A stretch of DNA of 64,000 nt from positions 434,001-498,000 of the forward strand of contig NZ_BMFQ01000001.1 of the NCBI RefSeq assembly GCF_014638915.1. The letters are read 5' to 3'. The position numbers were made by a program, and so were the translations under genes. Origin of the DNA: Xanthomarina arctica (GTDB lineage Bacteria > Bacteroidota > Bacteroidia > Flavobacteriales > Flavobacteriaceae). How positions within the stretch are numbered: the first letter of the stretch is position 1; the number at the start of each line of letters is the position of its first letter. This document shows, piece after piece, positions 35,886 through 44,570 of this stretch. The notes under the pieces are model-generated. The model was not told the origin of the DNA. It saw only the letters and a list, made by a program, of their open reading frames with translations, and ran no database searches.

Positions 35886-36491
35886 ATGAAAAACCTCCTG
35901 TTGGCTCTGTGCCTTTTTAGTATTATAAACGTTTCGTTTTCACAAAATGAAAAAGGAATTGGATTTCGCGGTGGTGTTAATATTTCTAAATTAAGCACTG
36001 CTGATTTAGAGGTGAAAACCAATGCATATTTTGGCATGTTTTATCAGGTTAGATTGTCTGAATTATATGCATTGCAACCAGAAATAGGCTATTCCAATCA
36101 AGGAGGAAAAACAAAAGATGGTGATAATATTTATGTAGAATACCTAACGTTTGGCTTTACCAATAAATTATTTTTGGCTCCAGATGTTGGGTTTTATATG
36201 TTAGTAACTCCTGGTTTTGATTTGGATATAGACGACACGCCTTTTGGTTTTATGAATAGAAACAACGACGAAGGCAACGATGCAACCTTTATAGATTTCA
36301 GCATGTCTTTTGGTTTAGGTATCCAATTTAAAAATGGATTGGCTATAGAAGCGCGATATAAACAAGGTTTAATTGATGTATATTCGGGTACATTTCATAA
36401 TTTTGACTCGGAATTATATGAAAACAGATCCCAATTTAATTCTGTTTTTCAAATTGGTCTCGCTTATACATTCAACTTAACTAAAAACTAA
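35886..36491 (+). CDS. Outer-membrane beta-barrel protein (second of a tandem pair)
   Basis: From ATG 35886 (rather than GTG 35865) this gives 201 residues with signal M-K-N-L-L-L-A-L and cleavage near S-F-S-Q. It shares with the preceding gene the motif L-Q-P-E-x-x-Y-S-N-Q-G, the E-A-R-Y/F-K-Q-G-x-x-D-V segment and the C-terminal barrel strand, so the two arose by tandem duplication. It lacks the partner's Tyr-rich loop. Confidence 0.85.
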   Translation: MKNLLLALCLFSIINVSFSQNEKGIGFRGGVNISKLSTADLEVKTNAYFGMFYQVRLSELYALQPEIGYSNQGGKTKDGDNIYVEYLTFGFTNKLFLAPDVGFYMLVTPGFDLDIDDTPFGFMNRNNDEGNDATFIDFSMSFGLGIQFKNGLAIEARYKQGLIDVYSGTFHNFDSELYENRSQFNSVFQIGLAYTFNLTKN

Positions 36492-36496
36492 TAGTC

Positions 36497-36862
36497 ATGC
36501 TATTAAAAGATTTTTATAAAGTAAACAGCCTTACCGTAGTCGAAAATTTAGCAACTGCTGAAATTACTATCAACAAAGATCATGAAGTTTTTAAAGGCCA
36601 TTTTCCTGGAAACCCAGTAACTCCAGGAGTGTGCATGATACAGATAATTAAAGAGCTTACAGAGCAAATTGTCGATAAAAAGCTTTTTATGGAATCGTCC
36701 AGCAATGTGAAGTTTATGGCCATTATCAATCCTGAAAAAACACCAGATTTAGTTTTAGAATTGGATATAACCGAAACAGAAAATGGCTACAAAGTGAAAA
36801 ATAGTACAACTTTTGAGGATACTGTGGCATTAAAATTGACTAATAATTATATTATAAAATAA
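36497..36862 (+). CDS. FabZ-like hotdog dehydratase (third of the cluster)
   Basis: This 121-residue protein has H-F-P-G-N-P-V-T-P-G-V near residues 34-44, the catalytic motif of FabA/FabZ dehydratases. It follows the barrel genes by 5 bases. Unlike the pair at 23 kb it retains the classic H-F-P-G motif, so it probably acts on a different chain length or position, for example during fatty acyl synthesis for the resorcinol. Its length is short for FabZ (about 140-150) but the hotdog is complete. Confidence 0.85.
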   Translation: MLLKDFYKVNSLTVVENLATAEITINKDHEVFKGHFPGNPVTPGVCMIQIIKELTEQIVDKKLFMESSSNVKFMAIINPEKTPDLVLELDITETENGYKVKNSTTFEDTVALKLTNNYIIK

Positions 36863-36872
36863 AACAGTTTTT

Positions 36873-37370
36873 TTGAGAATTCTAACTCTATTCATATCCA
36901 TTATCGGTTTCTTTACGCTTAGTCAAGATCTAAGCGACATTCGCATGGCTTATAAAGAAGCACCTCAAAATAGCGAAAGTGCTGATTCTTTTTATAACAT
37001 GTTTTTAGAAGTTACTAAACAAGACAATGTGGCTTTGGTGGCTTATAAAGGAGCTTCTATGGCAATTAAAGCCAAATATGCCGGAACGATAAAAGAAAAG
37101 AAAAATGATTTTATAGAAGGTGTCTCTTATCTTGAATTTGCAATTGAAAAGGAACCAAATGCCATTGAACCAAGGTTTATTCGATTAGGTATTCAAGAAA
37201 ATTCACCTAAAATATTAAAGTATAAAGATAACATAGACGAAGACAAACTTTTCCTTCTAATACAATACAAAAACATTCCTTCAACAAATTTAAAAACCCA
37301 TATTAAAGACTATATTTTACAATCCACCGTCTTTACTGAAGAAGAGAAATTAAGTATCAGCAACCAATAA
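36873..37370 (+). CDS. Secreted protein of unknown function
   Basis: This 165-residue ORF uses a TTG start, needed to keep the signal-like segment R-I-L-T-L-F-I-S-I-I-G-F-F. The next in-frame ATG is at residue 25 and would remove it. The mature part is helical with E-F-A-I-E-K-E-P-N-A-I-E-P-R-F, resembling a TPR-type helix pair. I do not recognise a family. It lies 10 bases after the dehydratase, so it belongs to the operon. Confidence 0.7.
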   Translation: MRILTLFISIIGFFTLSQDLSDIRMAYKEAPQNSESADSFYNMFLEVTKQDNVALVAYKGASMAIKAKYAGTIKEKKNDFIEGVSYLEFAIEKEPNAIEPRFIRLGIQENSPKILKYKDNIDEDKLFLLIQYKNIPSTNLKTHIKDYILQSTVFTEEEKLSISNQ

Positions 37371-37404
37371 CTACTTTTAACTTCCACTAACCTACTTGAA
37401 TCTT

Positions 37405-38070
37405 ATGAAACAAATTACTATTCTATTTTTACTACTTTTCACGCTATCGATAAATGCACAAGATGTTATCATCATGTCCGATGATGAAGAAATTTCCGCT
37501 AAAGTTGAAGAAATTCATATTGAAACCATTACATATAAAAGATTTGATAATCTCTCAGGACCTACATATCATGTAAAAAAATCTGATGTTACTAAAATTA
37601 TTTTTGAAAATGGGCATGAAGAGGTTTTTGAAGTTGCTGAAACTAATTCAGACTCTGAAGACGAAAGTGTTGCTACGCTGGAAGAAACCCAAGCATTTTT
37701 ATTGGAATATATTAATAAGTATTGCTATGATGACAACGGATATTTAAAAAACAGATATAAAGCCAAGTTCGAAGGAGATTATTTAAGACTAATCGTAATG
37801 AATAAAGACCAGACCAAGGAATTGAGCAACTATTTATACAATTTTAAAAATGTGTATTCATTTAGACGTCCGGACAGAAGAGATGACCAACTTGCCTATT
37901 TAAATTTTTATGTGCCATTTTTAGCAAACGAAAAAAAGGACAAATGGGATAAACTAAAATTAGTGATGAGTGTAGAAGGTCATGATCATGCTCAATCCAT
38001 TGTAAATGCTTTAAAACATTATAACTTTCTTCTAAAAAACAATAGCAAAGATCCAGGTCAAAAATTTTAG
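37405..38070 (+). CDS. Secreted protein of unknown function
   Basis: From ATG 37405 this gives 221 residues with a signal peptide ending near N-A-Q (about 18). The following 60 residues (D-V-I-I-M-S-D-D-E-E-I, T-Y-K-R-F-D-N, V-T-K-I-I-F-E-N-G) look like the small beta domain common in Bacteroidota exported proteins that bears K/V-x-K-I-x-F-x-N-G. The C-terminal 120 residues are unknown. It lies 34 bases after the previous gene and is followed by a 75-base gap before the GT2 gene. Confidence 0.72.
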   Translation: MKQITILFLLLFTLSINAQDVIIMSDDEEISAKVEEIHIETITYKRFDNLSGPTYHVKKSDVTKIIFENGHEEVFEVAETNSDSEDESVATLEETQAFLLEYINKYCYDDNGYLKNRYKAKFEGDYLRLIVMNKDQTKELSNYLYNFKNVYSFRRPDRRDDQLAYLNFYVPFLANEKKDKWDKLKLVMSVEGHDHAQSIVNALKHYNFLLKNNSKDPGQKF

Positions 38071-38145
38071 CTCTAATTATTTATTCTACAGGATTAAATA
38101 AGAAGAAAAATCAGTAATTTCGAGTAGGTAATTTTTAAGACTCTA

Positions 38146-39348
38146 ATGTCATTGAATAACGAGCTAATAAACAATAAAATATCCCAATTGCATGTATGTG
38201 TTATTATTCCAACATACAACAATCAACATACCCTAAAACGAGTTCTCGACGGTGTTTTAGAATTAACAAATAACATCATTATTGTAAATGATGGCTCTAC
38301 AGATGGCACTTCAAATATTCTTAAAGAGTATCAACACCTTCAACAATTCCATTTCCCAGAAAACAGAGGAAAAGGAGTTGCTTTAAAAGAAGGATTTAAA
38401 CATGCTATTTCTTTAGATTATCAGTTTGCAATTACTATCGATTCGGATGGACAGCATTTTCCTAACGATATTCCACATTTCATCAACGCATTGGAACAAA
38501 ATGAAACCAAGGACATTTTAATTATAGGTTCCAGAAATATGGAGCAAGAAGGTGTTCCAGGTAAAAGTAGTTTTGGTAACAAGTTCTCTAATTTTTGGTT
38601 TTGGATAGAAACAGGTATCAAACTTAAAGACACACAGTCTGGATTTAGATTATATCCCTTAAATGTGATTAAAAATCTAAAATTATATACCACTAAATTT
38701 GAGCTTGAAATTGAAGTCATTGTAAAAACAGCTTGGAAAGATGTGGAAGTTAAAAACATGCCTATTCAAGTACTTTACGACGAATCTGAACGTGTGTCAC
38801 ATTTCAGACCTTTTAAAGATTTTACCAGAATTAGTATCTTAAATACCTGGTTGGTATTTTTAACCTTTATCTATTATTTCCCAAGAAGACTTATTAGAAA
38901 TATTAAAAAAAAAGGGCTGAAACGTTTTCTAGCTGAAGATTTATTAGGAAGTAACGATTCGCCTAAAAAGAAAGCTTTATCCATTGCTTTAGGAGTTTTT
39001 ATAGGATTTTCCCCGCTTTGGGGACTTCAAACCATTTTAGTTATTTCCCTTGCTATTTTTCTGAAATTAAATAAAACCATTGCTTTTGCTTTTTCAAACG
39101 TTAGCTTACCTCCTTTTATTCCATTTATTGTTATTGCTAGTTTGGAATTAGGACAATTGGTTTTAGGCGAAAAAATCTCCTATTCTATTGAAGAAATGAT
39201 GGAAAATTTTGAAGCAATTGAACATCTAAAAACGTATCTTGTTGGAAGTTTTACCTTAGCCATAATTGGTGCAGCGGTATTTGGGAGTATCGGATACTTT
39301 TTCTTCACCTTTTTTAATAAGAAGCATGTAGCTTTAAAAAATGACTAA
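38146..39348 (+). CDS. GT2 glycosyltransferase fused to DUF2062
   Basis: This 400-residue protein has an N-terminal GT-A domain with V-I-I-P-T-Y-N-N, I-V-N-D-G-S-T-D-G-T and the D-x-D-type I-D-S-D-G-Q (acceptor/metal site). From about 265 a DUF2062 membrane region with G-F-S-P-L-W-G-L-Q-T follows, with two to three helices. DPM1-like enzymes of this type glycosylate lipid carriers or lipids at the inner membrane. It overlaps the MMPL fusion gene by 8 bases. Whether the pigment or a lipid is glycosylated is not known. Confidence 0.88.
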   Translation: MSLNNELINNKISQLHVCVIIPTYNNQHTLKRVLDGVLELTNNIIIVNDGSTDGTSNILKEYQHLQQFHFPENRGKGVALKEGFKHAISLDYQFAITIDSDGQHFPNDIPHFINALEQNETKDILIIGSRNMEQEGVPGKSSFGNKFSNFWFWIETGIKLKDTQSGFRLYPLNVIKNLKLYTTKFELEIEVIVKTAWKDVEVKNMPIQVLYDESERVSHFRPFKDFTRISILNTWLVFLTFIYYFPRRLIRNIKKKGLKRFLAEDLLGSNDSPKKKALSIALGVFIGFSPLWGLQTILVISLAIFLKLNKTIAFAFSNVSLPPFIPFIVIASLELGQLVLGEKISYSIEEMMENFEAIEHLKTYLVGSFTLAIIGAAVFGSIGYFFFTFFNKKHVALKND

Positions 39349-42300
39349 CTTTTTTTACAACATACATACTTACTTAGCCTCTAAAAAAATAGTAGGCTTT
39401 TTAGCTTTAGCCTTATTGGTTTTAAGCCTAGGATTTCTTGCTTCTAAAATTACTTTTGAAGAAGATATTACGAAACTTATTCCTATTAACGAAGAAAATC
39501 AAGATGCGCAGAAAGTATTGAAATCTGTTAATTTTGCCGATAAGATTATCGTAAATATTAAACGAGAGTCCTCTGGATCAGTTAACGATTTAACTCAATA
39601 CGCCACACAATTTATAGATAGCATTAATAAAACCTCTAGCAGTTATTTTACTAAAATTCAAGGAAAAGTTGAAGACGATGAAATTCTCAACACTTTAGAT
39701 TTTGTTTATAACAATCTCCCTCATTTTTTAGAACCTTCAGATTACAAAACCATACAAAGCAAGCTTCATAAAGATAGTATAGAAGCCTTAACAAAAGCGA
39801 ATTACAAAACACTGATTTCACCTTCTGGAATGGTCGCCAAAGAAACCATTTTAAGAGACCCCTTAGGTTTATCCTTTTTAGCTTTAAAAAAATTACAGCA
39901 ATTAAGTTTCGGTAATGAGTTTACCATGCAAAATGGGTTCTTGCTAAGCAAGGACAAAAAGCACATCTTACTTTTTATCAGTCCAACGCATTCCTCTAGT
40001 GAAACTTCAGAAAACGCCCTTTTTGCCGAACAACTTTATAGCTTAAACACAAAATTAAACCACGATTTTAAAGGCAAAGTAAGTAGCGAATATTTTGGGG
40101 GTGCTTTGGTTGCAGTTGCCAATGCAAAACAAATAAAAAAAGACATTCAACTAACCGTTGGCATTGCAATAACGTTTTTACTATTAATACTTATTGTGTT
40201 TTATAGAAAGTTAAGTGTTCCAATAATTCTCTTTATTCCTACGGCTTTTGGGGCTTTATTAGCTGTTGCTTTATTGTTTTTATTTAGAACAAAGATTTCT
40301 GCAATTTCCTTAGGAATTGGTTCGGTGTTGTTGGGTATTACTTTAGATTATGCTTTGCATATATTAACACATATTCGCAGAAACAACAATGTAAAAGCAT
40401 TATATCAAGAAATTACCAAGCCTATTTTAATGAGTAGCTTAACAACGGCTTTAGCATTTTTATGTTTGCTGTTTTTAGATTCTCAAGCGCTCCAAGATTT
40501 AGGTCTTTTTGCAGCAATTAGTGTTCTTGGAGCTTCATTTTTCGCTTTAATATTTATTCCTTTGGTTTATAAAGAAAAAAATAAAACCACTAAGAAAGCA
40601 ACCCTAATTGACAAAGTGGCTTCTTATCCGCTTCATAAAAACAAATGGGCCTTAATCGGATTGGTTCTGTTGTTTGTTATGAGTTATTTTACTTATAACA
40701 AAGTGACTTTCAATAACGATTTAGCCAATTTAAATTTTGAACCAACAGAACTTCGTGAAGCACAAGACAGACTGGATGCCTTAACTAATATCAATTCCAA
40801 ATCTGTTTATATAGCTACTTACGGAACGAATGAACAAAAAGTACTTCAAATAAACGACGGTGTTTTTTCAACCTTAAAAGATCTTAGGGAGAAAGATAGC
40901 ATTATTGGTTTTAGCTCCATTAGTGCTATAATAAAATCTAGAGAAATCCAAGAGCAACAACTTAATACTTGGAATAATTTCTGGACAGCAGACACCAAAC
41001 AACTTGTCCAAAAAAATCTAGTAGAAAGTGGTTCTAAATTAGGTTTTAAGCCAAATAGTTTTAATGGGTTTTATTCACACTTAAATTCCAATTTCACAAC
41101 CCTAAACATAGAAGATTATAATAAGTTTAAAACCATCTCGGTTGACGATTATATTGCCACAAAAGAAGATTTTACAACCATTACAACTTTAGTGAAATTA
41201 AAAGACGATCAAGCCGATAATTTGTTTAGCAAATTTGAAAATAACCAACAAACCATGGTTATAGACAGAAAACAAATGAACGAAACCTTTTTGGGCGGCC
41301 TTAAAACGGATTTTAATAGCCTAGTTGGATATTCATTTTTAGTCGTTTCATTACTTCTCTTGCTTTTCTATCGCAGTTTTTCATTAACCTTGGTAACACT
41401 TGCTCCTATTGCTTTAACTTGGTTTTTAACCCTAGGAATTATGGGACTGTTGAATATTCAATTCAATATTTTCAATATTATTATTACCACCTTTATTTTT
41501 GGTTTAGGAATAGATTATAGCATTTTCATTACCAATGGTTTATTACACGAGTTGCGAACAGGAGAAAGTTCTTTACCAACTCATAAAACCTCTATTTTAC
41601 TTTCAGTCATTACTACTATTTTAGGGGTTGGGGTTTTAATTTTTGCCAAACATCCAGCATTGCACAGTATTTCTTTGGTATCTCTCATTGGAATCCTTTC
41701 GGCCATGCTTATTTCGTTTACTATTCAACCTCTTTTATTTGGCTTTTTTATAGGGAGCAAACATCACAGAACCTCACCAGTTCACATGTTTATATTCTCT
41801 TCTATCTCCTTTATTTATTATGGCTTAGGAGGTTTAATTTTATCTTTAATTGGAATTGCTTTTATGAAAGTAGTGCCAATTAGCATGAAAATTAAAATGA
41901 ATTGGTTCCATAAAGTCATGTCCAAATTCATGAAATCGGTTTTAGACTCATATCCCTTTTTTAAAACCAAAGTAATAAACAATTCTAAAGAAACGTTCGA
42001 GAAACAAGCTATGATTATAGCTAATCACACGTCATTTTTAGACATTTTAGCCATTGGGATGTTACATCCTAAAATTATTTTTTTAGTAAACGATTGGGTT
42101 TATAACTCCCCATTTTTTGGTAAAGCGGTGAAACTTGCTGGTTTTTATCCAGTTTCTAGTGGTATTGAAAAAGGTGTTGATCATCTTCAAGAAAAAGTGA
42201 ACCAGGGTTATAGTTTAATGGCATTTCCAGAAGGAACTCGTTCTTATACCAATAAGGCAAAGCGTTTCCATAAAGGAGCTTTCTTTTTAGCTGAAAAATT

Positions 42301-43033
42301 TAATTTAGACATTGTACCTGTAATGATACATGGAAATTCTGAAGTACTTCCAAAAGGGAATTTTGTTATAAAAAAAGGGGTTATTTCAGTTAAAATACTA
42401 GATAGAATCTCTTTTGAAAACGACCTGTTTTCAGGAACTACGCGAGAAACTACTAGAAAAGTAAGTACTTATTTCAAAAATCAATTTAATATCTTTAGGC
42501 AAGAAACTGAAGGTGAAACTTATTTTCATAAGGTCGTTTTGGAAGATTTTAGATATAAAGGAGATGGGTTATATAAACAAGTGAAAGCCGACTTAAAAGA
42601 TAATAAAACGGCTTATAAAACCATCATGGATTCTGTTGGAGAAAAAGACAGTATCCTTCATATTTCAAAAGCTTGCGGACAGTTAGATTTCTTATTAGCT
42701 TTAGATAGACCTGATAGAAAAATCATTACATATTTTGAAGACAAAATAATTAGTGATATTATAAAAAACAGTTATCTAAGCAATAATCATTATAAAATCT
42801 CAGTTTTAGATGGGTTGGAAGAAGTTCTAACGAATAAAGCAAATGTGCTTATTTTAGATGACATTTATTTGACAAACAATCAAATGGAAGTTGCCATTTC
42901 AAACGGTGTAACTAAAATTATTTTACTTCATTTGGACTTAGAATTATATTCTGAAATTCTTAAAAAACAGTTATTTAAAATTGAACAGCAAATAGCGAAT
43001 TGTATCATACTAATAAAATCTGATAGTATTTGA
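39341..43033 (+). CDS. Trifunctional MMPL transporter / PlsC acyltransferase / methyltransferase-like fusion
   Basis: This is a 1230-residue fusion. Residues 1-830 are an RND/MMPL exporter with two repeats of membrane helices (one at about 15-35, a block at 265-400, another at 430-450, a block at 660-790) and large periplasmic loops. At 880-1040 comes a PlsC acyltransferase with N-H-T-S-F-L-D (895-901) and F-P-E-G-T-R (962-967). The last 180 residues resemble a Rossmann methyltransferase, but motif I reads S-K-A-C-G-Q-L instead of a Gly-rich loop. It could export the pigment and acylate a lipid. The next gene starts within its stop. Confidence 0.9.
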   Translation: MTNFFYNIHTYLASKKIVGFLALALLVLSLGFLASKITFEEDITKLIPINEENQDAQKVLKSVNFADKIIVNIKRESSGSVNDLTQYATQFIDSINKTSSSYFTKIQGKVEDDEILNTLDFVYNNLPHFLEPSDYKTIQSKLHKDSIEALTKANYKTLISPSGMVAKETILRDPLGLSFLALKKLQQLSFGNEFTMQNGFLLSKDKKHILLFISPTHSSSETSENALFAEQLYSLNTKLNHDFKGKVSSEYFGGALVAVANAKQIKKDIQLTVGIAITFLLLILIVFYRKLSVPIILFIPTAFGALLAVALLFLFRTKISAISLGIGSVLLGITLDYALHILTHIRRNNNVKALYQEITKPILMSSLTTALAFLCLLFLDSQALQDLGLFAAISVLGASFFALIFIPLVYKEKNKTTKKATLIDKVASYPLHKNKWALIGLVLLFVMSYFTYNKVTFNNDLANLNFEPTELREAQDRLDALTNINSKSVYIATYGTNEQKVLQINDGVFSTLKDLREKDSIIGFSSISAIIKSREIQEQQLNTWNNFWTADTKQLVQKNLVESGSKLGFKPNSFNGFYSHLNSNFTTLNIEDYNKFKTISVDDYIATKEDFTTITTLVKLKDDQADNLFSKFENNQQTMVIDRKQMNETFLGGLKTDFNSLVGYSFLVVSLLLLLFYRSFSLTLVTLAPIALTWFLTLGIMGLLNIQFNIFNIIITTFIFGLGIDYSIFITNGLLHELRTGESSLPTHKTSILLSVITTILGVGVLIFAKHPALHSISLVSLIGILSAMLISFTIQPLLFGFFIGSKHHRTSPVHMFIFSSISFIYYGLGGLILSLIGIAFMKVVPISMKIKMNWFHKVMSKFMKSVLDSYPFFKTKVINNSKETFEKQAMIIANHTSFLDILAIGMLHPKIIFLVNDWVYNSPFFGKAVKLAGFYPVSSGIEKGVDHLQEKVNQGYSLMAFPEGTRSYTNKAKRFHKGAFFLAEKFNLDIVPVMIHGNSEVLPKGNFVIKKGVISVKILDRISFENDLFSGTTRETTRKVSTYFKNQFNIFRQETEGETYFHKVVLEDFRYKGDGLYKQVKADLKDNKTAYKTIMDSVGEKDSILHISKACGQLDFLLALDRPDRKIITYFEDKIISDIIKNSYLSNNHYKISVLDGLEEVLTNKANVLILDDIYLTNNQMEVAISNGVTKIILLHLDLELYSEILKKQLFKIEQQIANCIILIKSDSI

Positions 43034-44562
43034 AACCAAAGTCACATTACGATATTGTTATAGTTGGCAGTGGCTTAGGCGGTCTTGTTTCGGCAGTTAT
43101 TCTAGCCAAAGAAGGTTATAGTGTTTGTGTTTTAGAGAAAAATCAGCAGTATGGAGGCAATCTTCAAACCTTTGTAAGGGACAAATCTATTTTCGATACA
43201 GGCGTTCATTATATTGGAAGTTTAGATAAAGGCCAAAACCTCTATCAATACTTCAACTATCTAGGTATCATGAAAGAGCTTGCTCTAAAAAAGATGGATG
43301 AAGATAGTTTTGATACCATTACTTTCGACGACGATAAAAAGGAATACCATTATGCCCAAGGCTACGATAAATTCATAGAGAATTTAATTGCAGATTTTCC
43401 AGATGAAGCAGAAGCCATTCAAGCTTATTGCGATAAAATTAAAGAAACCTGCGACAAATTCCCCCTTTACAGATTAAAACCTGGCAGACCTTATGCAGAT
43501 GGCGTTTTTAAACTGCAAATTAGAGAGTTTCTAGAATCAATTACTACTAACAAACGCCTACAAGCTGTTTTGGCTGGCACTAATTTTCTATACGCCGGAG
43601 ATGGCTATAAAACGCCTTTTTATGTTCATTCTCTATCGGTAAATTCATACATTCAAAGTGCCTATCGCTGTCTAAACGGTGGTAGCCAAATTACAAAACT
43701 TTTAATTCGAAGACTTACGGAAGCTGGAGGTGAAGTTTACAAGTATCACGAAGCTGTTAAGTTTGAATTTGAAGATAAAAAAATACGATCTGTAATTTGT
43801 GAAAATGGGCATGAAATTCATGGTAATATGTTTATTTCTAACATCGATCCAAAACTAACCCTGAAGTTAATTGAAGATGGAAAACTTAGAAAATCTTACA
43901 CCAATAGAATTGAAAATATAGAAAGTACCATTGCGGCATTCAGCCTTTACATCGTATTAAAACCAGATAGTTTTAAATATTTAAACAAAAATTATTATCA
44001 TTTTAAATCGGTTGATGCCGTTTGGAATGGGCAAAATTATACACAAGAAACTTGGCCTGAAAACTATATGTTATCTATGGGAGTCAAGAAAAATAATGAC
44101 CAATATGGCGATAACATAACCATTATGACTTATATGCGTTATGAAGAAGTTCAGGCTTGGGAAAAAACCTTCAATACAGTAGCCGATAAAAACGATAGAG
44201 GTCAGACTTACGAACAATTTAAACAGGAAAAAGCTGAAAAAATCATTTTAGAACTGGAGAAAAAATTTCCAAATATTAGAGATTGTATTCAAGAAACTTA
44301 CACCTCTTCCCCGCTATCCTATAGAGATTATATCGCCACCAATCGTGGCTCCATGTATGGCTATACTAAAGATGTTAGTAAACCCATGCAATCTTTTGTT
44401 TCCCCTAAAACAAAAATAGACAATCTACTATTTACAGGACAATGTTTAAACATGCATGGTATTTTAGGTGTCACAATTGGTGGTGTTGTAACCTGTTCTG
44501 AAATTTTAGGCCAAGAATATTTATTAGATAAAATTATTCAAGCTAATAAAATACCAGAATAA
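43030..44562 (+). CDS. Phytoene-desaturase/CrtISO-like FAD oxidoreductase
   Basis: This 510-residue protein has N-terminal I-V-I-V-G-S-G-L-G-G-L and an E-K-N-Q-Q-Y-G-G-N-L segment, the FAD-binding start of the CrtI / CrtISO / RetSat family. A C-terminal T-G-Q-C-L-N-M-H-G-I-L-G-V-T-I-G-G is the usual FAD closing motif. It starts with TTG overlapping the previous stop (TTGA), so it depends on coupled translation. The substrate here is probably not a carotenoid. Saturation, isomerisation or desaturation of the aryl polyene is a reasonable inference. Confidence 0.85.
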   Translation: MKPKSHYDIVIVGSGLGGLVSAVILAKEGYSVCVLEKNQQYGGNLQTFVRDKSIFDTGVHYIGSLDKGQNLYQYFNYLGIMKELALKKMDEDSFDTITFDDDKKEYHYAQGYDKFIENLIADFPDEAEAIQAYCDKIKETCDKFPLYRLKPGRPYADGVFKLQIREFLESITTNKRLQAVLAGTNFLYAGDGYKTPFYVHSLSVNSYIQSAYRCLNGGSQITKLLIRRLTEAGGEVYKYHEAVKFEFEDKKIRSVICENGHEIHGNMFISNIDPKLTLKLIEDGKLRKSYTNRIENIESTIAAFSLYIVLKPDSFKYLNKNYYHFKSVDAVWNGQNYTQETWPENYMLSMGVKKNNDQYGDNITIMTYMRYEEVQAWEKTFNTVADKNDRGQTYEQFKQEKAEKIILELEKKFPNIRDCIQETYTSSPLSYRDYIATNRGSMYGYTKDVSKPMQSFVSPKTKIDNLLFTGQCLNMHGILGVTIGGVVTCSEILGQEYLLDKIIQANKIPE

Positions 44563-44570
44563 ATATAACA

